Positions 42,101 to 50,305 of a DNA stretch of 64,000 nt are shown one piece after another. The position numbers and the translations under genes are program-made. A model generated the notes under the pieces. The model did not search any database, was not told the DNA's origin, and saw only the letters and a list, made by a program, of their open reading frames with translations. How positions within the stretch are numbered: position 1 is the stretch's first letter; each line of letters begins with the position of its first letter. Origin of the DNA: a virus; the IMG/VR virus record IMGVR_UViG_3300020205_005279, positions 1 to 64,000 of that record; one strand, 5' to 3'.

Positions 42101-43371
42101 CCGGACTCACTACCTCCTATCAAATTGCCCTCAGCAAGGTTTTCTGAAATTTGTGGAATTGTTACATCTGAAAAGCTCTGTGGCCAACTCTGACCAAAGA
42201 TTAGCGAGGTTGATGGGGTTGTAGAAGTAATAAGGAAGTAGGGAAGTTTATAATCTTTTACGTACTGTGGAACTTCGTCTTCTGATTCATATACCTGAAA
42301 CTCCCAGTTTTTAAAATCATTAGGCAAAGACCCGTAATCTATGCCCCAGTACTCCAACCACAGTTCTGGGTTGTTGTTTGTTGCTAAACGATAATGCCCC
42401 TGGTCTGGTTCTCTCCACGTGTACCTTGTAGAGGCAAAGAAAAATTTATTAAAATTAACAGAAACATTAGCTTCTTCTGCGGGCAAATCAGCCCCAAAAA
42501 GATCCACGAGATTTATCGTTTCTTCTGAGGTGTCTGGGGCAAAATTGACAAGAGTGCCTTGAGGAGTTATAGGTATGTTCTGCTCCGATTCAAATCTACC
42601 TTGACTAATATCAAGCCAAATTTGATCCCAGTAAAGCCGATTGAATTTACCATCGGGGGTTTTAGGATATTTTCTTTCAAGAAAATTAAGGTTAAAGGCG
42701 TTCTTTTGAGCCGGTGTAAAATTATTAACCATGTACTCAATAACGTACATAGCGATAAGGGACTGAATGTATCTACCCCAACCTGGTCCTGGATTGCCCG
42801 ATATTCCCATAATTTTGTTAGAGACAGGAGGGTTGCCTGGATCAGAGTAGGGAACAGGGTAAGAATCCATTACAACTGATGATCCGATGGAATAATCGCG
42901 ATCTCTAACCGCGATATGAGGACCGGCTGGTGAGTTTTTGCTATCCCACAACACGCTACTTTTAAAATAATCTTGCCACGCTGCATAAACGACCCAGTCT
43001 TTGCGATCAAGTCCATAGGAACTTACGTCGTCAAAAATGCCTTGCTGGGTTTCGGCTCTATCAATTCCTAGAAGAGAGCGACTCACTTCGCTTTCTATGG
43101 CGAACTGCTCTACAATAGGCAGGGCGGCGGGCCGGCCCTTACTGTATATATTTTGAGTAGATAGTCCGTTCTTCTTATATGACTTGGGGTCTATAACTAT
43201 CGCCACACTCTCCTTAGAAAGGAAATCAGGCGGATAATAAACATCTTTGTTTGAAATTAGTGTATTTCCTTCATCGGAGAAAAGCGCACTTCCCCGATAG
43301 CTGATCATCTGTAATTCTTTTTTGTAAGTCCTAGCGCCGGTCTTTTGAGCTTTAATTCGGTATTGGGCCAT
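39142..43371 (-). CDS. Large virion adhesin, paralogue of the next gene upstream
   Basis: A 1409-aa virion protein. It shares several segments with the 1029-aa gene at 43378-46467: SEVSRSLLGIDRAETQQGIF against SEVALSLLGIPRAEVALGIF; FRYQPGRISGFTYGVRIS against FRYQPGRVSASTMGVKMN; YKIEFGWYGAIGARFYMYIP against WKIEFSWYGAVGAIFLCYVP; and YGASYYIDGGDEGTV against YGASYYIDGGDKGTV. The FRYQPGR domain occurs, from memory, in large cyanophage virion proteins. The two genes arose by duplication. The extra length is mainly in inserted beta-rich regions. The function is probably that of an alternative or complementary adhesin. Confidence 0.78.
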   Translation of the reverse strand: MAQYRIKAQKTGARTYKKELQMISYRGSALFSDEGNTLISNKDVYYPPDFLSKESVAIVIDPKSYKKNGLSTQNIYSKGRPAALPIVEQFAIESEVSRSLLGIDRAETQQGIFDDVSSYGLDRKDWVVYAAWQDYFKSSVLWDSKNSPAGPHIAVRDRDYSIGSSVVMDSYPVPYSDPGNPPVSNKIMGISGNPGPGWGRYIQSLIAMYVIEYMVNNFTPAQKNAFNLNFLERKYPKTPDGKFNRLYWDQIWLDISQGRFESEQNIPITPQGTLVNFAPDTSEETINLVDLFGADLPAEEANVSVNFNKFFFASTRYTWREPDQGHYRLATNNNPELWLEYWGIDYGSLPNDFKNWEFQVYESEDEVPQYVKDYKLPYFLITSTTPSTSLIFGQSWPQSFSDVTIPQISENLAEGNLIGGSESGYAVITLTSIRAFRYQPGRISGFTYGVRISEEGAGPGSLLEWGVENFTDGYFFRLQDGTDFSVVRRSTIPLGQTDLFVEAKYNEREAYISQLTGVVSYKELLTDSEVLILEQQVRKNQVTKVYETAIQQNKMNGDGLNGQGDSGYIFNPDTVTMYKIEFGWYGAIGARFYMYIPTGNGSSRWVTVHTLVIENQLGQPCLEDPFFFFKYRAYVDSPSRIRLPQFIEKYGASYYIDGGDEGTVSLSSGKATNRVISAISSDTVEVPIYDWASVLGLKPKQYVVNTEGNSFFNKKEVFPISASITTTTDTEVKFINQFGCRENAFTFQEGYICILPEEQRLRGIFSINRLQKDEAILTDLGRSKESPVPTLTYVGPDAAFVSASANLQSGGTFIGWDAYEKSLLGAHLIGEKVYASYVNPSQEYSTSPSGISGPETVLQRDFTAGSYIGQTKARPWSDAELLFRFKENVSLKLSRYRKDTTLLSTVDITTDEFYLLFTRITPQSADSYTLTCGESDADFGCDGNHFGEMQIGIIWPQENPGTYTYPNSVVSRARVGPGFGIINPKNPSDQTGLADNSFDVRVLEDAGNYYVVDKTVPNSADYRYYEGLPVNFDSEEIKNNVLTVNQAAWLDVGDGGLEVGEGLWQSFGLIDGQLPGVPGTEGGSCHAIYGKAGEVKEVSTFTNVGIDGVPGGGTYYLSRTSSWPQDLWSASNSVFVERDSDGAGITVRTTTGAAQQVYTPAGTSVSLFLLPVVVVSGSAFSNDTEVIAKYRAIALYTPDLLRPDARLISQKIVGQNLFPIRFFIRMREGAKIGGMSVGQVTPNGIIQSPFTPHGCTLSVNNIGGNGDLHDGGASDELTSAKKAMVAYNHPETLTSAEYSYYDVSGSNAVDRTKKCPSFVSNTLLSGAGFSGTGDYPIRWLEFKDSGDPIASFFISANKPTEIDLSDIFNINTESIGPSFWSNKALFMIARNLSTGVNGTMFVTLNYKEQ

Positions 43372-43377
43372 GAGTTA

Positions 43378-46300
43378 TCACTGCTCCTCCCAGGTAAGAG
43401 CATTATTAACTTTGAAAGGCGCGGTACCTGGAGTAGCAGAACCTAATGCTTGAACCGAAATATCGTAGTGGCCTTGAATGTTGATAATATCCACCTCGTC
43501 TGTAAGAGGGAATGAAAGGTACTCCTTGTTGTAGGCAAAGTAATCCTGAAGGTCAAATTGGTACCCTCCAGAGTTTGCGTAGTAGGAGAGAATTTCATTG
43601 CCGGTTTCAGCAATCGGCGTAAGTCCAAAGTCCTGGGCTATCTGCACTCCAGAAAGTCTAGTAATATCCTCCCATGCAGCTAAACCGTCTTCTTGTAGTC
43701 TATTCCACTTTGTTTGATCGGTGGAGGCGGATGAGCCAAGAATACCACCACCGGCATTCAAAGTCAACTCAGAGAAGACTCCGGCAGAGTTTATTGTGAG
43801 ATGCCTTTCAGGAATAAATAGACCAACAATATAAATGTCTTCTGGGTAGGAAAAGAACTTTTCAAAAAAGTATCCGGTCGAGGTTCTTGAAAGTTTACCT
43901 AGTACCGGAGTATATGCAGATGGTGATGTACTTCCAACTGTCCAACCCGTAGAAGCTGTGGATTGGGAAGTTGTGCCAAGAAAATATCCGAAGCGATATT
44001 TGCCTATACCGATGTCTGGTGGAGTAGCAAATCCAATTTGTGTTGGAAGAGTGGAATTTTTTGTATTTACGTATTGTTCTGTTGTAGTGATAGGATTTCT
44101 AACAACAGTAGCGCCGCCAGTATAAGCAACTGAAGTGCCAAGAGTGGTATTTGTATTAGTTACAATAAACAGCGGATTTTTAACGGCTCTAAGTGTAAGA
44201 AGTTCTCCAGATGTTCCTCCGGTCACTCCGGCACCAAACTTGATAGGGTAGATTTGCAGACGATTACGAACTGGTTTACCATCTCTGTTGTAGATAAAGT
44301 CCTTGGCGCGAACTGTGAGCAGGGAGCGTTGAGCTCTTGGCACAATTAATCTAACCCCCGTGCCATTTGTGCCAGGGAGCGATGAGTTGGTAAAGTGAAG
44401 AGTAATATTGTTTCCACTTTGCGTTATCCATTTAACCTTGGCCGTAGAATCGGCCGCCAGATACGCCCCCATAAGCCCTACCGCTACCTCACCATCCACA
44501 TCGGGATGGGTAGTGACCGAGTAGGTCAGTTCTGAAGAGGACGTTCTTGTCCAGTTATTAGCGGTAAAATCATAGAAGCCTTTGGGAACTTCGCGGGGGA
44601 AATCGGAAGCCTTGGAGAGCAAGCGAACCGTGCCCTTGTCTCCGCCATCGATGTAGTAGGAAGCACCATACTTGACAAGGGTGTTGCCAATGTCCGTGGA
44701 TTCCAAACCGCTCTCAGCACCTCCGTGAGTGAGATAGGTGATGGGGAGGGTGGCGTTGCCAAGAGAAGCAACTGAGTGTTGGTTTGAAGCGCGGATGTGG
44801 TGGACGCGTACCCATCTGGCCTCGTTGTTGCCAACAGGGACGTAGCAGAGGAAGATTGCACCAACGGCCCCGTACCATGAAAATTCAATCTTCCACATTG
44901 TTACCTTTGTGAAATCGATGTCATAGGCGGAGACTGTGATCAGGTCTTCATTGTCCGCAGTTTTAATTTTTTGGCCGGGGAGGTTGATTACCGATCCACC
45001 TCCAACTGTACTGTCTTCCGCAGAGGTGTTCACGTCACTCCATCGTACCACGGACGTAACACCATTAAGCTTGTCGCCAGAGAACATTGCCCTTACCGGC
45101 CTCCACTCGTACACCATGCGATAAGGCTTGGGAACGCAGAGATTAAACCACTCCTTGAGGGTTACGTTGCCATTGGTGACAGAACGTGCCTTGACGTTTG
45201 CGGGAAGATTAGGAGAGGCGGTATGTTGAGCGTCCGTAATTCTGTACCCAGCCGCCGTGCCTTGAGTATTTACCAAAAGATGCCAAACTTTTTTCTCAGT
45301 ATTTGCTGTGGAAGGAGCCGTGTCCCAGGTATTGGCAACAATCGTAGCATCATATGAGTTAATCGAGCCTCCCGCCATGCCCCACTCCGAGGCTTCTAAA
45401 GAACTCTTAGCCGCCGGAAAAGTATTATATGAAGCTTTACGGTTTAGGTTGGAGATAATTTGGAAAAAATTACAGTGAGCATCCATGCGAATATATCCGC
45501 GCTCCAACGATGTGTTCTCGGGGCTTAGGGATATGGTTTTTGATTGGTCGAAAGGAAACTGAAATTTACGATCGGTCATCACCTCTGACCAAGCACTTCC
45601 ATTATAAGTTGCCAATCTAACCGCGTACCCCGGATCAGGTACATAGTTCTTAAGAGCGCCCGACGGATCCCCTGAACCGTCAATGGCCGCAATGCTCTCA
45701 GGAGAATAAACAAGCGAAGGATCGTAGATTGCAGCGGCCGTGTACACGAGACCGTCTCTGATGATTACCGGGTCGGTTCCAGCAACGCCAAAGTTGGTAG
45801 CGGTATTGAAGGTATTATCGTCGCCATTTTGGAACCAACTTAGCGCACCTGCGTAACCCGGAGGTTCTGAGGCTATGATGGCCTGGGTACGGCGAACACA
45901 GCGAAAATCGTTGCCTTTTCCGGCATTAGCAATTTCAAAATAATAACCGTCAAACTTGTCAAAGATACCCCACTTCTTCAACGATGGGGCCCCTTTCATC
46001 TTGGCTTGTATGGCGGAAGTCTGTTCCTCTGGGTCGCGGGTGATGTTCATCTTCACACCCATGGTGGAGGCCGAAACGCGCCCAGGCTGATAGCGGAAGA
46101 ATCGCTTAGAGGTTAGTACTGTTGTTTTTACATCGGGGGCAACAAGACGGGCACCGGCCTCATCAGGAAGGTGCTCGACCCCGTAGTCAATTCCTTCTCC
46201 GCTAGAGTCGGGGGTGTTTTCTAGCGGAAAGGTGGCCCATTCACTCGGGTTAACGTCGTAGGTGTTAACGTCGGCAAAGATACCAAGTGCAACTTCGGCT

Positions 46301-46467
46301 CTGGGGATGCCAAGTAAACTCAGCGCCACCTCAGACTGAATTTTATTTTGTTCCTCGACGGGGATTGGTGCCTGATCTTCAGCAAACACAACCGGAAGTG
46401 AGTTGGCCGCAGGTTGTTGACCTAGAGGTACCGGGGATGTTTTTCCAACGCTAACTTTTGATGCCAT
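43378..46467 (-). CDS. Large virion adhesin, FRYQPGR-type
   Basis: A 1029-aa virion protein and the shorter member of the paralogous pair. A conserved N-terminal block (EEQNKIQSEVALSLLGIPRA) is followed by a FRYQPGR segment, the WYGAVGAIF domain (~residue 530) and YGASYYIDGGDKGTV. The C-terminus is a Thr/Ser-rich beta domain. A GTTTAAAG element lies 27 bases upstream of the ATG, and a weak terminator separates it from the tailspike gene, so this gene starts a transcript that also covers the 1409-aa, LRR and 790-aa genes. It is a probable adhesin or fibre subunit. Confidence 0.8.
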   Translation of the reverse strand: MASKVSVGKTSPVPLGQQPAANSLPVVFAEDQAPIPVEEQNKIQSEVALSLLGIPRAEVALGIFADVNTYDVNPSEWATFPLENTPDSSGEGIDYGVEHLPDEAGARLVAPDVKTTVLTSKRFFRYQPGRVSASTMGVKMNITRDPEEQTSAIQAKMKGAPSLKKWGIFDKFDGYYFEIANAGKGNDFRCVRRTQAIIASEPPGYAGALSWFQNGDDNTFNTATNFGVAGTDPVIIRDGLVYTAAAIYDPSLVYSPESIAAIDGSGDPSGALKNYVPDPGYAVRLATYNGSAWSEVMTDRKFQFPFDQSKTISLSPENTSLERGYIRMDAHCNFFQIISNLNRKASYNTFPAAKSSLEASEWGMAGGSINSYDATIVANTWDTAPSTANTEKKVWHLLVNTQGTAAGYRITDAQHTASPNLPANVKARSVTNGNVTLKEWFNLCVPKPYRMVYEWRPVRAMFSGDKLNGVTSVVRWSDVNTSAEDSTVGGGSVINLPGQKIKTADNEDLITVSAYDIDFTKVTMWKIEFSWYGAVGAIFLCYVPVGNNEARWVRVHHIRASNQHSVASLGNATLPITYLTHGGAESGLESTDIGNTLVKYGASYYIDGGDKGTVRLLSKASDFPREVPKGFYDFTANNWTRTSSSELTYSVTTHPDVDGEVAVGLMGAYLAADSTAKVKWITQSGNNITLHFTNSSLPGTNGTGVRLIVPRAQRSLLTVRAKDFIYNRDGKPVRNRLQIYPIKFGAGVTGGTSGELLTLRAVKNPLFIVTNTNTTLGTSVAYTGGATVVRNPITTTEQYVNTKNSTLPTQIGFATPPDIGIGKYRFGYFLGTTSQSTASTGWTVGSTSPSAYTPVLGKLSRTSTGYFFEKFFSYPEDIYIVGLFIPERHLTINSAGVFSELTLNAGGGILGSSASTDQTKWNRLQEDGLAAWEDITRLSGVQIAQDFGLTPIAETGNEILSYYANSGGYQFDLQDYFAYNKEYLSFPLTDEVDIINIQGHYDISVQALGSATPGTAPFKVNNALTWEEQ

Positions 46468-46494
46468 TGTAAACGCATGCTCTATATGTATTTA

Positions 46495-46502
46495 CTTTAA
46501 AC
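46495..46502 (-). promoter_or_regulatory. GTTTAAAG element
   Basis: The minus strand reads TTGTTTAAAGTAAATACATATAG and lies 27 bases before the ATG of the 1029-aa adhesin gene. Confidence 0.5.
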
Positions 46503-46522
46503 AACTTAGAGACACTGCAGTA

Positions 46523-46547
46523 AAAAAGAGCGATTTAAAACTCTTTA
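46523..46547 (-). terminator. Weak rho-independent terminator
   Basis: On the minus strand, AAAGAG pairs with CTCTTT around a ten-base loop, with the T-run partly inside the stem. It lies 21 bases past the tailspike gene stop, between that gene and the next promoter-like element. Confidence 0.4.
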
Positions 46548-46567
46548 AGCCAAATTAAAGTACTATT

Positions 46568-48907
46568 TTATTCGGAAACGTAAATGTTACCGTCGGCAAT
46601 AAAGTAGTTATTTTTAACAAGTCCGAGATAACCCGTAGGAGTTGAATATATGTCAGAACTTGAGGTAAATCTGGCCGCCACCGTAGAAGGTGTTGCAATT
46701 ACAATTGCTGAATTACTAGTGTCCACGTCTAGGATTGTTAAAGTCGTGGCATCTGGCCAAGCAAAAAGCTCGGCTCCAGTAACGCCAATCCCACTTGTCT
46801 TAATTGAGTCGTTGGAAGGGTTACCACCAGCAAAGAACAACAATGATAGAATGTCCGATGAGTTACGGAAGTAAACTTTAACTGTAGAAGCCGAGGCATA
46901 TGCAACACGTTCAACCGCGTATCTACCAAGAGTTACAGTAGAAGTGATTCTATAACCGTAACCGTAATTAGCACTACCAGATCCGTCGGGGTTGAGCAAA
47001 CTATAACTATCTGTTCCTCCAATCGCCCGTCCTTGATTAGATCCACCAACGCCAGTAACAGAGGTTACTGGAGCGGTGACTGCAAAAATTCCCGCCTCAA
47101 GTTGCGGGCGATTTTCCACTATCTGAAGGTACGTGGGGACGGGACCAGTATTATACTGATACGAGGAATTAAGAGGATACACTCTGGCAACTACGGAACC
47201 CGGCGAGATAGCTACTGGGAACCCACCGTCGGTAACGGTAAAGTAGATAGGAGTCATAGCCACTCCACGCTTTACATCCATACTGACCCTGCTGTATTCG
47301 TTCTGATATAAATCTATGCTACGAATAATCGATCCCGACTCGTTAAAGGTTAAATTGCCTTGAGCGTTCCATGTGTCGGAAGCATTGAGTTGAATCCCAG
47401 TTTCACCACAATTATCGATAATATTGTTATTAACGAGAGAGGCATCAATGCCAGTAAATTGTACAACACCGGAGCAGTTTTGGAAAAGATTGCCTTGGGC
47501 AATAATTCGGCTTGACTCACGAATTTTAAGTGGCGAGATGTTAAGCTCGTAGGGCTTGGAAAGTTCAAATACTCTGTTGTTTGTAAAATTAATCTTGTCA
47601 GAGTCAAGGGCGTAAAGCGCCGCACCCGCACCATTATAGAAAGAACACTCTGTAATACGAATGCCATCAACATATTCTAGGGCAAGAGAGTCGTTATATT
47701 TATCCCCTACTCCATACACGTCGTTTTCTGGAAGGTTGATAGGAAAAGTTTCAGTTTTATTTCCGTCAAATGCCAGGTTGCGTATTGTGACCCCCTCGAT
47801 TCGATTTGTTACTCCCGAACCCAGCATGCCGATAAAGCCAAATTCTCCTTCGGGATTTGTGTGAGTAGGCATACGCTTGAGCACCGAAGAATCCCCGGCG
47901 CCTCTAATCACCATGTTACTGTACTGACTGGCGGGAATTGCTGAACTGTAAAGTGCTAAGTTACGCACTGAATAGGTACCAGTAGGTACAAATACGTCCT
48001 TGACTTGGTTACTTGCGGCAAAATTCAGAGCTTCTTGAAAAGGTTTAGTATCATCAAACCGAAACTTAACCCTAATCGAGGTGCTATTTAGATCGATAAA
48101 AGTTCCTGTGTTTGATTCGGCATCAGAGCACTCTAAAATGCCAGAAATGCCTCTACTTATGATCTTAAGTCGCCTCTTAATAATAATTGTTTTTGCGGAA
48201 ATAACACCGGAGGATGTAGAAATAATACCGTTTAATAGTTCTGGACCGAATGTCCCGCCATTAATCCGAGCCTCATCCCACGATGGGATTTGGGTCGATC
48301 CTCGGTCATTGAAGGTAATTGTTGTGTTACCACCAAAGATATTATTGCTGGGTATTCCCAAAAACTTAATCGAGTTGGTTCCCCATTGTCTATAGATTAC
48401 CGGGACCCACTCTGGAGTCGCTCTATTTAAAGTGAATCGGACGTAGTTCTCTTCATCAAACTGTGTTTGTGGATCACGATAAACGTCCGGAAGAGTGAAC
48501 GTTTTAACGTATGGAGAAAACTTGCCGGTAACCACATTAAAAGCGTAAACGTAGTACCTTAAAACTTTGCTTGTAGATGCACCGGCCTGGACAACAGTAC
48601 CTACTCCTTCAGGAGCTCCAATGCCGGTAAAAATGCCGTCATAATCTCCTATAGGTGGAACAGACGTATCTAGATAGAAAAACGCATAGAGTTCTTGTCC
48701 TACCTTAAAGTAATCTGTTTCAAACTGTGAGTAGTTTGGAATGTCCCCAACGCTAATAACCCCACCATTACCATTGAGGCCACGTACCCGTCCCTCAAAA
48801 TACCCGTCCAGTCCTGCTGCTCCAAAAGACTTAACATTAACGTAAGAGTTTCTATCAGTGTCAATTTGAACTAATGTAGATGTTTGTGTGCGACCAATGT
48901 ATCTCAT
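46568..48907 (-). CDS. Beta-helix tailspike protein, possible depolymerase
   Basis: A 779-aa tailspike-like protein. The N-terminal ~250 residues are an anchoring/beta region. From about residue 290 to 530 there is a right-handed parallel beta-helix: FQEALNFAASNQVKDVFVPT and GTYSVRNLALYSS open it, and rungs such as IRITECSFYNGAG, INFTNNRVFEL, IIAQGNLFQN and LVNNNIIDN follow at regular spacing. This is the pectate-lyase/tailspike fold, often a polysaccharide lyase or hydrolase. I cannot assign catalytic residues. The C-terminal ~200 residues are a beta domain. It is probably a receptor-binding spike that degrades capsule or sheath polysaccharide. Confidence 0.85.
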   Translation of the reverse strand: MRYIGRTQTSTLVQIDTDRNSYVNVKSFGAAGLDGYFEGRVRGLNGNGGVISVGDIPNYSQFETDYFKVGQELYAFFYLDTSVPPIGDYDGIFTGIGAPEGVGTVVQAGASTSKVLRYYVYAFNVVTGKFSPYVKTFTLPDVYRDPQTQFDEENYVRFTLNRATPEWVPVIYRQWGTNSIKFLGIPSNNIFGGNTTITFNDRGSTQIPSWDEARINGGTFGPELLNGIISTSSGVISAKTIIIKRRLKIISRGISGILECSDAESNTGTFIDLNSTSIRVKFRFDDTKPFQEALNFAASNQVKDVFVPTGTYSVRNLALYSSAIPASQYSNMVIRGAGDSSVLKRMPTHTNPEGEFGFIGMLGSGVTNRIEGVTIRNLAFDGNKTETFPINLPENDVYGVGDKYNDSLALEYVDGIRITECSFYNGAGAALYALDSDKINFTNNRVFELSKPYELNISPLKIRESSRIIAQGNLFQNCSGVVQFTGIDASLVNNNIIDNCGETGIQLNASDTWNAQGNLTFNESGSIIRSIDLYQNEYSRVSMDVKRGVAMTPIYFTVTDGGFPVAISPGSVVARVYPLNSSYQYNTGPVPTYLQIVENRPQLEAGIFAVTAPVTSVTGVGGSNQGRAIGGTDSYSLLNPDGSGSANYGYGYRITSTVTLGRYAVERVAYASASTVKVYFRNSSDILSLLFFAGGNPSNDSIKTSGIGVTGAELFAWPDATTLTILDVDTSNSAIVIATPSTVAARFTSSSDIYSTPTGYLGLVKNNYFIADGNIYVSE

Positions 48908-48919
48908 GTTGTTTTATTC

Positions 48920-49291
48920 TCAACTAACGGGAGTGTAGATAACGTACGAAATTACCATATCAACGGTATTAGCGCCGCCGGAATCAACCCAAGCCTTTAG
49001 AGAATCTCCACGCTGAAGCACAAACTTATTACCATCCACAACCTCAAAGGAGGTTTGCGAGGGCACTGCCACATCATAGAGAAGGTGGGCAGCAGACGCG
49101 GAACCAGACTTTTGCAAAGTAAGGTTAAGCCCGCGGGTTGTTTGCGACTTATTGGCCGCCACGATTGAAAGAATCATTGCGTATCCATTAGTCGGAATAA
49201 GAGAAGTGTCAAATACAGCAGTTGAAGAACCAGCATTAGCTGAGACATTCGTGTAAGTAGACGAGTAAAAATTATTTACTGGAAAGGTCAT
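48920..49291 (-). CDS. Small beta-rich virion protein, 123 aa
   Basis: A 123-aa, Ser/Thr/Val-rich protein with alternating beta-strand patterns (YTNVSANAGSSTAVFD, then DMVISYVIYT). It lacks Cys and has no transmembrane segment. It sits between the 96-aa gene and the tailspike gene with 2- and 12-base gaps, so it belongs to the spike operon. It is probably a decoration, adaptor or collar protein. The family is not recognised. Confidence 0.6.
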   Translation of the reverse strand: MTFPVNNFYSSTYTNVSANAGSSTAVFDTSLIPTNGYAMILSIVAANKSQTTRGLNLTLQKSGSASAAHLLYDVAVPSQTSFEVVDGNKFVLQRGDSLKAWVDSGGANTVDMVISYVIYTPVS

Positions 49292-49293
49292 GA

Positions 49294-49584
49294 TCAGCCG
49301 AGGATTAGGGAGGCGGTCTGGAAGTAGGTGATGCCCTCAAGAATCTCCTGCTTGCGAATGAGGGATTGAGGGGTTTGCGGAATTGCTGTGGATTCTACAG
49401 CGGATCTGGAGACGTAGAGAGGGGCGGAGTTTCCCAGGCCGTCCTGGAGTTGTCCCTGTGTTCTGCGAGCAGTTGTGCTTAGATCGTAGGGAATTCCATC
49501 CGTATCTGGTTGGGTATCGATGTTTGAGAGCAAAACGTTTGCGAACGTTTTTGAGATCTCGAAGTCTTTGATATTCGAGGCCAT
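49294..49584 (-). CDS. Small virion/structural protein, 96 aa
   Basis: An unrecognised 96-aa protein and the first gene of the leftward adhesin block. The sequence is polar (LSTTARRTQGQLQDGLGNSA) and helix-rich at both ends (LIRKQEILEGITYFQTASLI). A GTTTAAAG element lies 44 bases upstream of its ATG. Position as leader of the spike/adhesin operon suggests an attachment or connector protein. The function is inference only. Confidence 0.6.
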   Translation of the reverse strand: MASNIKDFEISKTFANVLLSNIDTQPDTDGIPYDLSTTARRTQGQLQDGLGNSAPLYVSRSAVESTAIPQTPQSLIRKQEILEGITYFQTASLILG

Positions 49585-49628
49585 GAGGCGATAAACTCCG
49601 GTGTTTCAGTTTATAGAACTATGTTGGT

Positions 49629-49636
49629 CTTTAAAC
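49629..49636 (-). promoter_or_regulatory. GTTTAAAG element
   Basis: The minus strand reads TTGTTTAAAGACCAACATAG, 44 bases before the ATG of the 96-aa gene. It may drive the ~16-kb leftward adhesin block. Confidence 0.45.
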
Positions 49637-49655
49637 AATTTTACAAGAAAAGAAA

Positions 49656-49895
49656 ATGATGACTAAGTCCGAACTTGCACAGCTTATTGATGCTTACGCC
49701 GACTCCAAAGCTTCTGGTAATAAGTACCTTGTGGCTAAAATGATTGAGGAACTAGAGATGGCACTCACAGAGGTCTGTGATGGTGGAGATATGCCACCCG
49801 CAGAGATTCCTCAACCGCCTCATAACCTTCCGCCACTAACCCCGCCCTCCTTCCCGGTCCCTGCCCTGGCCGAATTGGCCGAAGTAGGCGCCTAG
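49656..49895 (+). CDS. Small hypothetical protein, 79 aa
   Basis: A 79-aa protein. The N-terminal 40 residues form a helix (KSELAQLIDAYADSKASGNK, then VAKMIEELEMALTEV) and the C-terminus is Pro-rich (PPAEIPQPPHNLPPLTPP). There are two adjacent ATG codons (49656 and 49659); an AGAAAAG stretch precedes them. It is divergent to the adhesin block and upstream of the 114-aa gene. The Pro-rich tail could be a binding arm. No family is recognised. Confidence 0.55.
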   Translation: MMTKSELAQLIDAYADSKASGNKYLVAKMIEELEMALTEVCDGGDMPPAEIPQPPHNLPPLTPPSFPVPALAELAEVGA

Positions 49896-49913
49896 TATAA
49901 TAATACAACTTAT

Positions 49914-50258
49914 ATGAAAATCACAAGGCTACGGGGGGGCAACGCCCAATTTCCTGAAGAAAAGGAAATAGGCGACGTTGTAATGCTCGCTCTAGGGGAT
50001 ATTTTTTGCTGGGATGGGGGCATCTGGCATCTCGTTGGAGGGAGGTTTTTACCTCGTGCAATGAGAGAAATATTCTTAGAATATGTGAGCACGGGGTGGC
50101 CAGACGAGGCCAGCGCTAAATTCGATTTGGCCTCGCTCCTCGACCTAAGCGTTTTTGTAGATTATGGGGCCGATGACTTGGTGCCAGGAGACCCAAAAAT
50201 GGTACAAAAGTTTATTGAAAGAGTGGTTCAGGTCGCAGAAAAATGCGATAAGCAATAA
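49914..50258 (+). CDS. Hypothetical protein, 114 aa
   Basis: An unrecognised acidic 114-aa protein. It begins with a small beta domain (DVVMLALGDIFCWDGGIWHL) and ends in helices (KMVQKFIERVVQVAEKC). It lies 18 bases after the 79-aa gene on the same strand and is followed by a two-way terminator shared with the convergent 372-aa gene. These two small plus-strand genes form a minor unit between two late minus-strand blocks, the usual place for accessory host-interaction genes. That reading is inference. Confidence 0.65.
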   Translation: MKITRLRGGNAQFPEEKEIGDVVMLALGDIFCWDGGIWHLVGGRFLPRAMREIFLEYVSTGWPDEASAKFDLASLLDLSVFVDYGADDLVPGDPKMVQKFIERVVQVAEKCDKQ

Positions 50259-50301
50259 AAAAGCGGGTGGGGGCTTGTGTACCTTTCCCGCTAGTTTTTT
50301 T
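50256..50301. terminator. Bidirectional rho-independent terminator
   Basis: AGCGGG (50262-50267) pairs with CCCGCT (50287-50292), with extra G-C pairs inside, and is followed by seven Ts on the plus strand and a run of Ts on the minus strand. It lies between convergent genes ending at 50258 and 50306. Confidence 0.75.
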
Positions 50302-50305
50302 CTTC

